NCBI GenBank assembly: GCA_023101885.1 | Contig: JALPQD010000006.1 | Coordinates: 12,167,085 to 12,231,084 of the forward strand | DNA length: 64,000 nt | Origin: Typhlomys cinereus | Taxonomy: Eukaryota > Chordata > Mammalia > Rodentia > Platacanthomyidae | Reading direction: 5' to 3' | In this document: positions 56,179 to 64,000 of the stretch, one piece after another | How positions within the stretch are numbered: position 1 is the first letter of the stretch | How the letters are laid out: the number at the start of each line of letters is the position of its first letter | The notes under the pieces: model-generated | Database searches by the model: none | What the model saw: the letters and a program-made list of their open reading frames with translations, nothing else | What the model was told of the DNA's origin: nothing | Position numbers and translations under genes: made by a program

Positions 56179-58156
56179 CAGGTATTCACACATCCCACAG
56201 TTGAGCTGCTCCTTCTCCTTCAGGGGAAAGAAGTATTATCTAGTTGGAACCTTGGGTACTTCTCTTTGCAATGGCAGCTAGTGAAAATGGAATATGTAAA
56301 AAAAGAATACAAACCAGCTTCTCCCTCGACTTCTTTTTTCTTTACCCGCTTGATTTTCTTCTTGAGGACCTTCATGAGGAAGTTTGCAAATTTGTTGTTT
56401 TCTCCCAGGGCCGCTTGGAAGCTCGCATAGAGAGTTTTTTCCTGATCTTGGAGCTTGTTGATTTCATTCTTTTTATCATCCATCTCTTTAAGGGTTTCGT
56501 TTATTTTCCACTAAAAAAATAAGAACAAGAACAAATGATACTAGATGTTTCTGACAAGCCAGGTATAGAGGGCAACACACTTCACAGTGTTAAATTACAG
56601 TCCACAGGCATTTTTAAGCTTCTTAATAGAACTTTACATTTAATAGTTGCTGACTATTCCATTTATTTGATTAAATTGTAAAATTCTTTAAAAAGTGCTC
56701 AAGTTTAGAATCTTTGTAACGTTTAGCTTTCTCAAAAAAAAATCCATCAACAAACTAGGTAAAATAAATAAGTAAATAAATAAAACATAAGCAATGAGTG
56801 GAGACATGGCTCAGGGATTAAGACTCTGCCTCACAAGTAGAAAGTCCTGAATTTAGATCCCAGGTCCCACATAAAAACCCCAGGCAGAAAACAGCCTTGA
56901 TGGGCTGAGCCTGAGAAATCCCTGCATAAAACAAAAAGGAGGCAGAAGTAATGCAGGATGATTCCTGAAGTCACCCTTTGTCCTCCACAGAGACACACAG
57001 TACCCTCTGATACACACACTAAGATTAAAAAAAATTGGAATTTTTACTAATATCTATATGTCAGTTGATATTTTTTGTCATAAGTTGATCCAAGATGACA
57101 GGTGACACCCAGGCACACTCTGCTAGAATCTTCAGGAAATGAGTCGGGGAAAACGGATGACACCTATCACGAGAGGTGGGGGAGAGGGAACTGTCAAAAG
57201 TCTCTAACTCTACAGCAAGTACAATAGAGAGTTTTACAAAGTAGATTAGGACAAATGCAGATGCCATGCAGAGGGACTGGCATGCTCTGAGGCGCTCCCC
57301 CTTCCAGTGAGAAGGAACTACTAGGACCATGCTTCAGACAAAGAGTCTCAAAACTTGCTCCTGTGCTTGCAGTAGCTGCATGAGACGGAGGGAGAAAAGG
57401 GGGCTGTGATAGTTATTTTCGGATGTCAATGTGACAATTGACAGTTGAGCTTTGAAGCATACTATGAAGAATTATTTGTTTAAGGTAAGTCTGTAGATGA
57501 TTATTTCATTGATGTTGGAAGACCCAGTCCATAGTGGAGAGAGAGCGAGAGAGCTGTATGTAATTTGGCAAGCCAGCATGTTAGAAAGTATGCTTCCACA
57601 AGGGATTAACAACCACAATAGTGTTCCTGTACTTAAGGGGGACACAAGAAAGAGTTCTAGGAAATGCCACTGAGTCCTTATACCCCATCAGAGAGGAGGA
57701 CCTAGAGGAAAGTTTGACATCCAGGGATAGGGGGGAGGGTGAACTGGGAGAAAGGGAGGGGGGGGAAGGAAGGGGAGGGAGCAACGGGGTCCAGGGAGGG
57801 GACGGGGTACCTATTAAGTTTGAATGAGTGGAAAAAATAAATAAATAAATAAATTTTAAAAAAGAAACTGAATTTAAAATGTGGTCTAATATGCTACCCT
57901 ACTATCTAAAATAAAATAAAGATACTTAAATTGTATTAAAAAAAAAAAAGAAAGAAAATATGCTTCCAGAAAGTGCTTGGACACATGTCAATGCAGGAAA
58001 TTTGCATAAGACTCAGTGGCCCAAGCACAGGAGAGAAAGGAAAGCAGAGGGAGACTAGTTGGGAAAAGGAAGGTTTTCCATGGGAGAAGGAAGGTGTGGG
58101 ATAGGTAATATGGGGCGAAAACAGGTGAAATTCATTGAATGAACAAACAAAACTGC

Positions 58157-58234
<78 letters not shown>

Positions 58235-61221
58235 AAAGCAAGTATATAGTATGGGTCTTAGTCCTGCTGCCGATTTTGTGACCATAATGGACTGAGATTT
58301 TTAGACATCAAAGTAGAAGAGAGACTACTAAGGATGAAATTGGAGATCAAGAGGCAGGAGAGGGAGATGAGAGGGGCAGATATAATCAAAATGTCCTCTA
58401 TGAACATATGAAATGCCACATGCTCTTAACAAAAATAAATTTGAAACTAATAATCTGATAAAATACCAAAGTGGGAAAACATTTCAAATGTTAGAGAATT
58501 TTAAAAATTTTTATTAATTTTTTGATTCCACAAAAGATCATTTTATTTCTCAAAACAAAACCCAAACCTATTTTATCTGGTCCTGGTCTCAGAATTAGAC
58601 TTGCATCTCTTCTTCACAGATAGAGGTATGTTAGTAGGGATATGATTGTATGTAATATTTATCACATCATGGGCTAGCTAATTAAAACCTATAGGGTGAA
58701 AAAGATAAGCATTTTCTGAATATCTCAAAACCCACCAATTTTCTATGTTTATATGATAACTTAAAAAAGATATAGTACCTCTATTGAAACTGAAACACAA
58801 AATTGACTGATGAAATATATAGTCCCTGTTTAGTGAATCTTTCCTCTTTAACAGGAAATAGAGTTTATTTCATGACACTCAACATAGAACTATAGCAAAA
58901 AAAAAAAAATCTCTGTCATATGGTACTCAACTACATATGCACTGAAAGTATCTGTTATAATTTCCTAGTTATGTTCACAAGGATGATGTCATTAAAGCTC
59001 AATTTCCTATGCTAACTAGTGACAAAAATATAGACATTTGAAATCTATAAATAAACCAATTATGCATCACCTTTGAAAATTTTATTCTTCTAGTTTACAT
59101 GTTATATATATTATACACATATGACATATATTATAATATATATAATATTGAATCAAATCCATGAAAGACATCTAATCCATTTCTTTCTTAAATTAAAAAA
59201 ATCCTAGTTTTAGAAGCATATTGAATAATTTTTCCTGTCCCTCTCCTTCTTAATAACCAAGGATATGAAGGATGGAGAGCAAGCAAGAATAAGCAAGGTG
59301 AGGAAAAAAAGAATTGCATTCCCTCTGTAAGTCAGTGAAGGAAGCCAACTAGGATTCTGCGGCTCTTACTTGCAATTCCTGCTCCTCTTTGTCTAAAGAA
59401 TTAACACGTTCTTGAAGTATGTTTTCCTGTTTTTCGAAGTTCTTGAGAAGCAGCATTTCTTGAAATAAGGTGACATGGTGGAGGTCAGATAATTTTATCT
59501 GAGTATCTAGTTTCAGCTTCTGATGTCTCAGAAGATGGAGTTCTGCATCAAAAGTGACTGTCAGTTCTTTGATCTGAGAGAGAAAACATTTGAGGGGAGT
59601 TAAAAGGACTAAGTCAATGTTCTTTTTAAGCAATTTAATGATATTAATTTGTTTAAATATAATTTTACTGAAATATGTTATGGATGGAGAATTGTATGTG
59701 TTCATATAAGGTAATTTATTAATAGCATTAAATTTGTGTGGCTTAATGGTGGGAGTTCTATAACTATCTTTCAAGCTATTTCTAGTCCATTAAGACATTT
59801 TTGTCATCAACACCCTTTTTGCTGCCCTGTACAGATACAAGGTTCTGGTAGGTCCTGTATCCTCTGTAACCACTGCGGTATCAATACCTTTGTCACAGTA
59901 AGCAACCTTGAGTACTACCTAAATTTTTATTTTGAGAATTTTACAAGTTTGCAGAACAGTAAATATTTTTAAATGGAGAAATACAATCACAGAGTCATGA
60001 GGAACTGGGGCCATCCTGAAACTGATGCTATCTGGTTACAAAGGTTGGGATAAGAGCTGAAGCTGCAGTTCTTGTTCTAAATCTGATCCCACTGTGGTCA
60101 GGGGACTATAAATCTTCACTTTGCTTTCATAGTTCTATCTGCCTCATTGCCACTTTCATAAGTGAACCCTGAGGACTGAGCCTCCTGAAGGAACTAGTAG
60201 AATTGGGAGAGATAAATCTCTCTATATATATACATATGGTCACATATTATACCTGTCATAGTTAGATACAGGTGTCAACTTGACAACTGAAAAGCTCTGA
60301 GCTTTGGGAACAGTTGTGAGAGGTTAGTAGTTGAGTTAAAGCCCAAGTTAGCCTGCAGGAGATTGTCTAATTGATGGGGAAGATCCAATTCATGGACTAG
60401 TCCCCAGGCAGGGGAACAAGATGGAAGGAAATGGTTAAGGAAGTTGGCATCCTTTTGTATACTTGGGCAGATATGGTGGTTTAGCAAGTCCTATAGATAG
60501 AGTGGTCAGTTCCTTCAACTCCTGGTGTCGATGTGGACTCTCATGGTTTTTAGATCAGTGATGGACAGAAAGCCAAGTCATTAGTAAGTGTGAGCTGGTC
60601 AGTGTTTAAGGGAAGGTTTATGTAGAGAAATTTGAAAAGAATAGTCATAAATCACATCAGATCCTCCCATTGTGCTCCTTCCAGCCAGAAGCAGAGGAAC
60701 CTTTCTTCACCTCTTACCCTGTTGATCAAATACTGCTGCATGTACAGGTGTTTAATCTCATCTCTCTTCATGATCTCCAGTTCCACTTCAGTTGGCTCTG
60801 TTTTTTCAAAATCTAATATTGGCTTTGTAAAGTCTATACTATATCCGGATGCTTTGGATGACCTAGATACTGAGTCTCTTGTTATCGAATCGGTATCCTT
60901 TGTAGAAACCACCTTGAGGAATCCACTTCTGCCTGAGCCAGCAGACCCTTTGTGTCTCAAATGGTCTATCGTTTCCTGAAGTTTCTTCTGCTTTCGCTTA
61001 AACTTCAAGAGAGTTTCCTCATCATATTGAAATCTCTTTTCTGGGACTTCTTCTGGATGTATCTTGGGGACTTGGGGAATGGGCATGTGCTTGGACACGG
61101 GAAGAGATGACTGAATGTTCTTCAGTTCTTGGACAAGGCACTGGATTTCCTCCACAACAGCCAATTTCAGATCTCGAAGGGAAATGATGCACTTGTTCAT
61201 GTATCTTTTCTTTCCATGGAC
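42180..61221 (-). CDS. Cfap44: Cfap44 (WDR52), C-terminal ten coding exons; partial at right edge, frameshifted
   Basis: In coding order the exons are 61221-60718, 59573-59370, 56510-56315, 53756-53646, 52156-52027, 51527-51411, 50810-50609, 44707-44547, 43153-43019 and 42356-42180 (stop). All have GT-AG splice sites, and the phases match except across 52156-52027. They encode about 640 residues of Glu/Lys-rich coiled coil, matching the human CFAP44 C-terminus as I recall it: KKRYMNKC, a long acidic segment, [41 protein letters not shown] and [10 protein letters not shown], ending ENEM. Family knowledge: CFAP44 is an axonemal protein that works with CFAP43 in the tether/tether-head of inner dynein arm I1/f; human loss causes sperm flagellar malformation (MMAF). 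The N-terminal WD40 region and promoter lie beyond 64 kb. The 52027-52156 exon lacks one base and has an in-frame stop, so the copy as written would be truncated by about 280 residues. Confidence 0.94.
43019..43153 (-). CDS. Cfap44: Cfap44 exon, 45 codons
   Basis: The acceptor is TTATGGTAG ending at 43154 and the donor GTGTGT starts at 43018. The exon has 135 nt, phase 0 to 0. It encodes [20 protein letters not shown], then [20 protein letters not shown], ending LQNQQ. Confidence 0.94.
43206..43290 (+). mobile_element. ID-like SINE, old copy
   Basis: ATTAGGGATGTAGCTCAGGT followed by GTGAGTTCCTAGATTCAATG and an A-rich tail matches the ID/tRNA-Ala pattern (GGGGATTTAGCTCAGTGGTAGAG). Confidence 0.5.
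43879..44170 (+). mobile_element. B3-like SINE containing a minisatellite
   Basis: AAAGGCTCATGAGCTGGCTC, then GAGTTCAACCCCTGGGGCCC and the tail AAAATAAGTACATAA resemble a B2/B3 SINE. The middle is expanded by tandem repeats at about 43998-44125. Confidence 0.6.
43998..44125. repeat. Minisatellite, about 33-bp unit, four copies
   Basis: The unit begins CTCTCCCCATGGACYCTCCC and continues with CT-rich sequence. Four copies vary slightly in length. CCATGG marks each copy. Confidence 0.88.
44547..44707 (-). CDS. Cfap44: Cfap44 exon, 161 nt
   Basis: The acceptor is TCTTTCAG ending at 44708 and the donor GTGAGG starts at 44546, phase 1 to 0. It encodes [20 protein letters not shown], then [20 protein letters not shown], ending KELKMWE. 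The preceding intron (44708-50608) is the longest of the Cfap44 part and is filled mainly with L1 sequence. Confidence 0.94.
45554..47088 (+). mobile_element. 5'-truncated L1 (3' end) with target duplication
   Basis: It has the L1 ORF2-tail/3'UTR pattern: GGTCAGGATGGCAAAAATCC, GCTGGTGGGAATGCAGGCTC, CCATATGACCCTGCGATTCC and CATCTATACAATGGAGTACT, then a G-rich 3'UTR and poly(A) at about 47082-47090. It is flanked by the exact 13-bp repeat AAGAATAGAGAAA at 45541-45553 and 47089-47101. The 108-codon open frame at 45716-46042 is part of the L1. Confidence 0.93.
47240..47975 (-). mobile_element. Old L1 fragment, reverse orientation
   Basis: TTATCCATTCATCTGTTGAT, TCCATATCTTGGCTACTGTG and TGCAGATATCACTTTACATA are the complement of the conserved L1 3' region. 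A GTGT/GTCT microsatellite lies at 47312-47360 within it. Confidence 0.75.
47990..48262 (-). mobile_element. DIP-like SINE, reverse copy, inserted between L1 pieces
   Basis: The (GT)n tail is at 47998-48040, the body TGCCTGTGGAGGCCCAAGGG follows, and the head complement TTAAGACATCTCTCCAGTCC is at right. Confidence 0.87.
48310..50060 (+). mobile_element. Old L1 fragment, interrupted
   Basis: GATGTTCAGCTTCACCAGCG, with CACCCACAATGAAATAGATT (48530-48600), and later CCTAAATGTTCATCAAGGGA and TATAGCCATACAATGAATGA (49815-49880) are degenerate L1 ORF2/3'UTR blocks. The segment 48845-49395 looks like a separate 3'UTR-type insertion. Boundaries are approximate. Confidence 0.6.
50197..50452 (+). mobile_element. 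DIP-like SINE
   Basis: The head is ACTGGGGAGATGGCTCAGAG, the body has GACCCTGGAAGACAGAATCT and CCAGGATGATTCCTGATGTC, and the tail is short and CA-rich. It lies just outside a Cfap44 exon (50609-50810). Confidence 0.87.
50609..50810 (-). CDS. Cfap44: Cfap44 exon, 202 nt, coiled coil
   Basis: The acceptor is TTTTTTGTAG ending at 50811 (phase 0). The donor is a non-consensus A|GTCAGT starting at 50608 (phase 1). It was chosen because the next exon starts with AG completing AAG before ATG GAA GAA. It encodes [20 protein letters not shown], then [20 protein letters not shown], ending [10 protein letters not shown]. Confidence 0.9.
51411..51527 (-). CDS. Cfap44: Cfap44 exon, 39 codons
   Basis: The acceptor is TGTACAG ending at 51528 and the donor GTGATG starts at 51410. 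The exon has 117 nt, phase 0 to 0. It encodes [20 protein letters not shown], then [19 protein letters not shown], and is well conserved against the human protein as I recall it. Confidence 0.94.
51763..51955 (+). mobile_element. B3-like SINE, old copy
   Basis: GCAAGATGGTTCAGCAGGTA, TGCTTGTTACCAAGCCTGAT and AGTTGCCCTCTGATCTCCAC follow the B3 pattern. The A-rich end is near 51935-51955. Confidence 0.65.
52027..52156 (-). CDS. Cfap44: Cfap44 exon, 130 nt, with 1-nt deletion and in-frame stop
   Basis: The acceptor is CTTTTCAG ending at 52157 and the donor GTAGGT starts at 52026. Entering in phase 1, it reads [20 protein letters not shown], then EET and a TAG stop. From the next bases the +1 frame reads [20 protein letters not shown] up to the donor. 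The next exon starts in phase 0, which needs 131 nt, not 130. One base is therefore missing around 52088-52096. Splice sites and both half-frames are otherwise intact. Confidence 0.9.
52157..53645 (-). other. Cfap44 intron, about 1.5 kb
   Basis: Its right part (53130-53480) carries an old rodent repeat: GGAGATTGTCTTGATTGCAT, GGAAGACTCAGTCCATTGTG and GGACTATAACCTGGAATTAT. The rest is AT-rich with no recognised feature. Confidence 0.65.
53130..53480 (+). repeat. Old rodent interspersed repeat (TTGTCTTGATT..TAACCTGGAATT type)
   Basis: Block order TTGTCTTGATTG, AAGACTCAGTCCA, CTGCTCTTGGCTGTGGATGC and TGGACTATAACCTGGAATTA matches a very common rodent repeat. The family name is uncertain (possibly a hAT-type element). 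Confidence 0.55.
53646..53756 (-). CDS. Cfap44: Cfap44 exon, 111 nt, acidic Ser/Glu/Asp segment
   Basis: The acceptor is TTCTTAG ending at 53757 and the donor GTGAGT starts at 53645, phase 1 to 1. It encodes [20 protein letters not shown], then [17 protein letters not shown]. Nearly every residue is acidic or Ser, so it is probably disordered and a likely casein-kinase-2 type target (inference). It is symmetric in phase, so it can be skipped without a frameshift. Confidence 0.92.
54045..54180. repeat. (GGAA)n microsatellite
   Basis: About 130 bp of purines on the + strand, GGAA units with AAG interruptions, within a Cfap44 intron. Confidence 0.93.
54620..54905 (+). mobile_element. DIP-like SINE with (CA)n tail
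   Basis: The head is GGACTGAAGAGATGGCTCAG, the body TTCAGGATTTTTCCTGATGT, and (CA)n runs at about 54857-54900. Diverged copy. Confidence 0.83.
55010..56110 (+). mobile_element. Degenerate L1 ORF2 fragment
   Basis: GGATGCTTTAGCTATATAAA, GCATTTCTATGTAATAGCAA, CTATATTGATATACAGGCCC and AGGACTAGTGTCTAGAATAT follow L1 ORF2 order on the + strand. Many stops, no usable frame. Confidence 0.7.
56128..56177. repeat. (CA)n microsatellite
   Basis: Uninterrupted CA repeat about 50 bp long, at the end of the degenerate L1 fragment and about 140 bp below a Cfap44 exon. Confidence 0.95.
56315..56510 (-). CDS. Cfap44: Cfap44 exon, 196 nt, basic coiled coil
   Basis: The acceptor is TTTTTTTAG ending at 56511 and the donor G|GTTTGT starts at 56314, phase 0 to 1. 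It encodes [20 protein letters not shown], then [20 protein letters not shown] and a strongly basic [16 protein letters not shown]. That basic end is followed directly by the acidic next exon. Confidence 0.92.
56792..57034 (+). mobile_element. DIP-like SINE
   Basis: The head is GAGTGGAGACATGGCTCAGG, the body GCAGGATGATTCCTGAAGTC and CCTCCACAGAGACACACAGT, and the end is A-rich. No long CA tail. Confidence 0.83.
57599..57949 (+). mobile_element. 5'-truncated L1 3' end with apparent 3' transduction
   Basis: 57599-57831 matches the 3'UTR of the L1 at 46799-47060 (AGTGTTCCTGTACTTAAGGG; GGTACCTATTAAGTTTG). A first A-rich end at 57832-57863 is followed by about 74 bp of non-L1 sequence with AATAAA at 57910 and 57915. 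A second poly(A) is at 57938-57949. Near-exact 16-bp flanking repeats AGAAAGTATGCTTCCA (57583-57598) and AGAAAATATGCTTCCA (57953-57968) enclose the whole. Confidence 0.85.
58160..58234. repeat. (AT)n(GT)n composite microsatellite
   Basis: About 35 bp of AT repeat, a short ACATGT break, more AT, then (GT)n. Likely polymorphic, in a Cfap44 intron. Confidence 0.95.
59370..59573 (-). CDS. Cfap44: Cfap44 exon, 68 codons, coiled coil
   Basis: The acceptor is TTTCTCTCTCAG ending at 59574 and the donor GTAAGAG starts at 59369. The exon has 204 nt, phase 0 to 0. It encodes [20 protein letters not shown], then [20 protein letters not shown], ending DKEEQELQ. It shows heptad-like spacing of Leu and Ile, as expected for coiled coil. 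Confidence 0.93.
60240..60490 (-). repeat. Old rodent repeat, reverse relative of 30155-30560
   Basis: GATACAGGTGTCAACTTGAC and GGAGATTGTCTAATTGATGG match the complement of the repeat in the Boc intron. Family uncertain. Confidence 0.6.
60718..61221 (-). CDS. Cfap44: Cfap44 exon, 168 codons, coiled coil
   Basis: The acceptor CAG is at 61224-61222 and the donor GTAAGAG starts at 60717, phase 0 to 0, exactly 168 codons. It begins [11 protein letters not shown], continues [18 protein letters not shown] and [20 protein letters not shown], and ends [11 protein letters not shown]. It is the most 5' Cfap44 exon in the window. Part of it (60885-61119) is duplicated in the intron upstream. Confidence 0.94.
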
Positions 61222-61621
61222 CTGAAGCAAAGAGGAAAGAAGAAGCAAAATGGAAAACTCACAAAGGACAATTGGAAATGTTGTTTGCTTTTTATTCCTG
61301 GATGGGTGGTAGGTCTATCAAAAACTGAAGGTAAAAATAGATTATGACTATCTCTCTTCAGCACTAAATTATACTTTAATTTTTAGCTGCCTCCAATGTT
61401 GACCTTTTAATCTAGGAGGACAGTCTGGATGTGATCTCTGGGATCCTTTTGCTTTTAATTCATTCCCTTCTTCTGATTGCTTGTTCTCTACTTATCCAGG
61501 GAAATCCCTCGTGATACTCCTCTAGAAGAAGGCTACTAATTCCTTTTCCTTGCTGGAACTTTGAATCTTCTTATGTTAGGCACATACATAAAGGTTCCCC
61601 ACCTAGAGCCAAGCTATAAGT

Positions 61622-61622
<1 letters not shown>

Positions 61623-61676
<54 letters not shown>

Positions 61677-61927
61677 TTCTCTCAATTTCTCCATTTCTTA
61701 TCTTTTTTCTTTCTTCCTTTCATTTCTTCATTTTCTTTCATTCCTTCTCTCTCTTTCTCTTCTCTTTCTTTCTCTCTTTTTCTTTGTTTCTTTCCTCCCT
61801 TCCTCCCTTCCTCCTTCTCTCTTTCTTTTTCTTTTTCTCTTTCTCTTTCTTTCTCTCTGTCTTTCCCTCCCTCCCTCCCTCCCTCCCTCCCCTCCTCCCT
61901 CCCTCCCTCCCTCTCTTCTCTCTCCTC

Positions 61928-61974
<47 letters not shown>
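61623..61974. repeat. TC-rich polypyrimidine tract, left flank of the exon copy
   Basis: About 350 bp of nearly pure C/T on the + strand: (TC)n, then mixed CTTT/CCCT, then (TTTC)n. It ends directly at the duplicated Cfap44 fragment. Confidence 0.95.
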
Positions 61975-61975
<1 letters not shown>

Positions 61976-62209
61976 CGAATCCGTATCCTTTGTAGAAACC
62001 ACCTTGAGGAATCCACCTCCGCCTGAGCCAGCAGACCCTTTGTGTCTCAAATGGTCTATTGTTTCCTGAAATTTCTTCTGCTTTCGCTTAAACTTCAAGA
62101 GAGTTTCCTCATCATATTGAAATCTTTTTTCTGGGACTTCTTCTGGATGTATCTTGGGGACTTGGGGAATGGGCATGTGCTTGGACATGGGAAGAGATGA
62201 TTGAATGTT
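61975..62209 (-). pseudogene. Duplicated fragment of a Cfap44 exon inside the upstream intron
   Basis: These 235 bp match 60885-61119 at a constant offset of 1090 bp, with about eight substitutions and no gaps (roughly 97% identity). The frame stays open ([20 protein letters not shown], then [12 protein letters not shown]). Changes include Leu to Phe and Arg-Ser to Gly-Gly. There are no splice sites or exon ends: both sides run directly into (TTTC)n or TC-rich tracts that are absent beside the source. It lies on the same strand as the parent exon. Confidence 0.9.
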
Positions 62210-62212
62210 TTC

Positions 62213-62291
<79 letters not shown>

Positions 62292-62296
62292 CTCTT
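62210..62296. repeat. (TTTC)n microsatellite, right flank of the exon copy
   Basis: About 85 bp of TTTC units that begin at the end of the duplicated Cfap44 fragment. Confidence 0.95.
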
Positions 62297-63377
62297 CTAT
62301 CCTTCCTGTCTTTTTTTCTCTCTGCCACATTGTCACCATTAGTCTTACAAGGTTAAAATCAACAAAAATCAATTATTGTAATGGTCAAATTCAAAATCAT
62401 TGAATGGTATTAAGCATTTTAAAATAGTGTATCACATATCCTCCTTTACTACAATCAGTGTTTAGATTTGCATGTTATTTAGAAAAATTAGATAGAAAGA
62501 GGGATTGTATACTTCAGTGTCATCAAATCATGCCAGGGGACCTGTCCTAGATTCCTTATCACTCATCTAAGCCAATGCATGCATGTGCATCCAGACACAT
62601 CCTTTGCTTGCTCCTTAACACCTCTGTCTTTGGTCTACCTTTCCTTAAATTGCCTTCCAGTGCCTGGGTTCACATGAAACTTTCACCCTTGTGTGCAGTT
62701 AAATGGATAACTTGAATATTACTTTGTATATGTACAATGTTACAAGTAATTTTTCAGTTGGTCTCACAGAATGACTATTTCCTATGAAGTGAAAACACTG
62801 AAATAAGATAGAGATGGTAACATATTTAAGAATAAGTCTTTTATACACTGGTGCTTAAACTGAAAGTGAGTCAAGGAACTACCCCTGAAGTTCCTGGAAG
62901 ATTGAGAGTTAAGCATATAAGAACAAATCTGAACACTCCAATTGCCACACAGATCGTTTGTTTGCAGATCCATCTTTCTTTCTAGTTTTCTAAATACCAT
63001 ACAAATCTAAATAATGGATAGAATAAAAGGAGGATATATGGTACACTATTTTAAAACGTCTAATATCTTTCAATGATCTTGAATTTTACCATGACAATAA
63101 TTACTATTTTATGATATAAAAAATTATGTTAACCTTATAAGGTTATTGTCTTATTGTGTCAATTAGTATTATTATCTTTTGCAGGTTAGATAACTTATAC
63201 CTGAGAAATTTACATAACTAACAAAAGCTCACAAGTCTGTAAGGACCGGAGATGGAAATAGATGGAAGTAGAATGGTAGACTCTATAGTATTTTATGTTG
63301 CTATTTTAATGAATAAATTTCAGTGTGATATAGTTAAATTTAATCAAAATACCACACATCTTCATCTTCTCTAGGAA
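62297..63377. other. Cfap44 intron sequence, nothing recognised
   Basis: AT-rich sequence with no repeat or exon that I can identify. Confidence 0.6.
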
Positions 63378-63601
63378 GACTGAATGAGGATATAGATCAA
63401 TGTTAAAGTGCTTGTCTGATGTGCATGAGGCCCTGGATTTGATTCTCAGCACTACACAAGAGAAGAGGAGAAAAGAAGAAAAGCGAAGCAAAGCGAAGGG
63501 AAGGGGAGAAGAGAAGAGAAGAGAAGAGAAGAGAAGAGAAGAGAAGAGAAGAGAAGAGAAGAGAAGAGAAGAGAAGAGAAGAGAAGAGAAGAGAAGAGAA
63601 A
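63378..63601 (+). mobile_element. ID-like SINE whose A-rich tail became a (GAGAA)n repeat
   Basis: GAATGAGGATATAGATCAAT, then AGTGCTTGTCTGATGTGCAT and GAGGCCCTGGATTTGATTCT match the ID element (tRNA-Ala/BC1 type), ending CAGCACTACACAAG. From about 63465 the A-rich tail turns into purine repeats, with near-perfect GAGAA units at 63507-63600. Confidence 0.8.
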
Positions 63602-64000
63602 GAGTTTAATTTCAGGTTGGATAAATAATAAATTGTGATATGAAATATAGATTTTGCAATATGAAAATACAGGCAATTGATAGCTAGTTAGCAACTTTAG
63701 TGGACATGAATTCAAAACTGCAGTCATAGGAACATTTGCCCATTGATAAATGAAAAACAATGGATAGACTAGAATTACCTTAGATTAGAAAATAGCTAGA
63801 AAAATAATCTGATCACTAAGAAAATGCCTGAACTATTCATTGTGACTAGAATAATCAAGTTATGAGCTATAAAAATTTACATGTATGAACTAGCACGCTA
63901 AGATCCTTATACCACCAGCATTATAGCATCTTTGGCGTAAGAGCAAAAAGCATATTTCTTCAGGTTACCTCATTTCCATTTGTCAGAAAATTATAAAACA
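63602..64000. other. Cfap44 intron, right edge, nothing recognised
   Basis: AT-rich. No exon or repeat identified up to the window end. Confidence 0.55.

Noticed and set aside
61561..61995. 144-codon open frame on the + strand rich in Ser, Leu and Phe
   Set aside because: It is a product of the TC-rich repeat beside the duplicated Cfap44 fragment.
61975..62209. Interpretation of the Cfap44 exon copy as a processed pseudogene
   Set aside because: The copy lies wholly inside one exon, with no junction to a neighbouring exon, no poly(A) and no target duplication; a local duplication explains it better.
62210..62296. Regular direct repeats that could suggest an array of the CRISPR type
   Set aside because: It is a 4-bp microsatellite without spacers, in a vertebrate genome.

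Overview
The window is vertebrate, almost certainly rodent, nuclear DNA. It has intron-rich genes with GT-AG splice sites, dense tRNA-derived SINEs, 5'-truncated L1 copies, MIR relics and long microsatellites. The most abundant SINE has a B2-superfamily-like head (GGCTGGAGAGRTGGCTCAG), a lineage-specific body and a (CA)n/A-rich tail, and I saw no B1/Alu-like copy. From memory this best fits a jerboa-type (Dipodoidea, 'DIP' SINE) rodent. The species call is inference; the rodent call is firmer.

Two protein genes lie tail to tail. On the + strand, 1004-36.6 kb is the complete coding part of Boc (brother of CDO), a Hedgehog co-receptor of the Ig/fibronectin-III superfamily. Eighteen coding exons (1066-36461) have matching splice phases throughout and add up to 1114 codons plus stop. 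They encode a signal peptide, four Ig domains, a variable linker, three FN3 domains, one membrane helix and a cytoplasmic tail. Upstream non-coding exon(s) and the promoter are probably to the left of the window. On the - strand, 61.2 kb down to 42.2 kb holds the last ten coding exons of Cfap44 (cilia and flagella associated protein 44, formerly WDR52). This is the coiled-coil C-terminal third; the WD40 part is beyond the right edge. About 5 kb without a recognisable gene separates the two 3' ends.

Boc works at the cell surface in Hedgehog reception, axon guidance and myogenesis. CFAP44 works in the axoneme, with CFAP43, in the tether of inner dynein arm I1/f. They are neighbours and no functional link is implied.

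Two Cfap44 observations stand out. The exon at 52027-52156 is one base short of what its neighbours' splice phases require and runs into an in-frame TAG, so this copy is frameshifted (a real lesion or a base-calling error). Also, a 235-bp piece of the exon at 60718-61221 is duplicated, about 97% identical and without gaps, 1.09 kb upstream inside the next intron, flanked on both sides by (TTTC)n tracts. Retroelement observations include an L1 with an apparent 74-bp 3' transduction, a truncated L1 with a perfect 13-bp target duplication, and two near-identical young SINEs stacked at one target site. I found no CRISPR, operon, phage, RNA gene or new multi-gene system.
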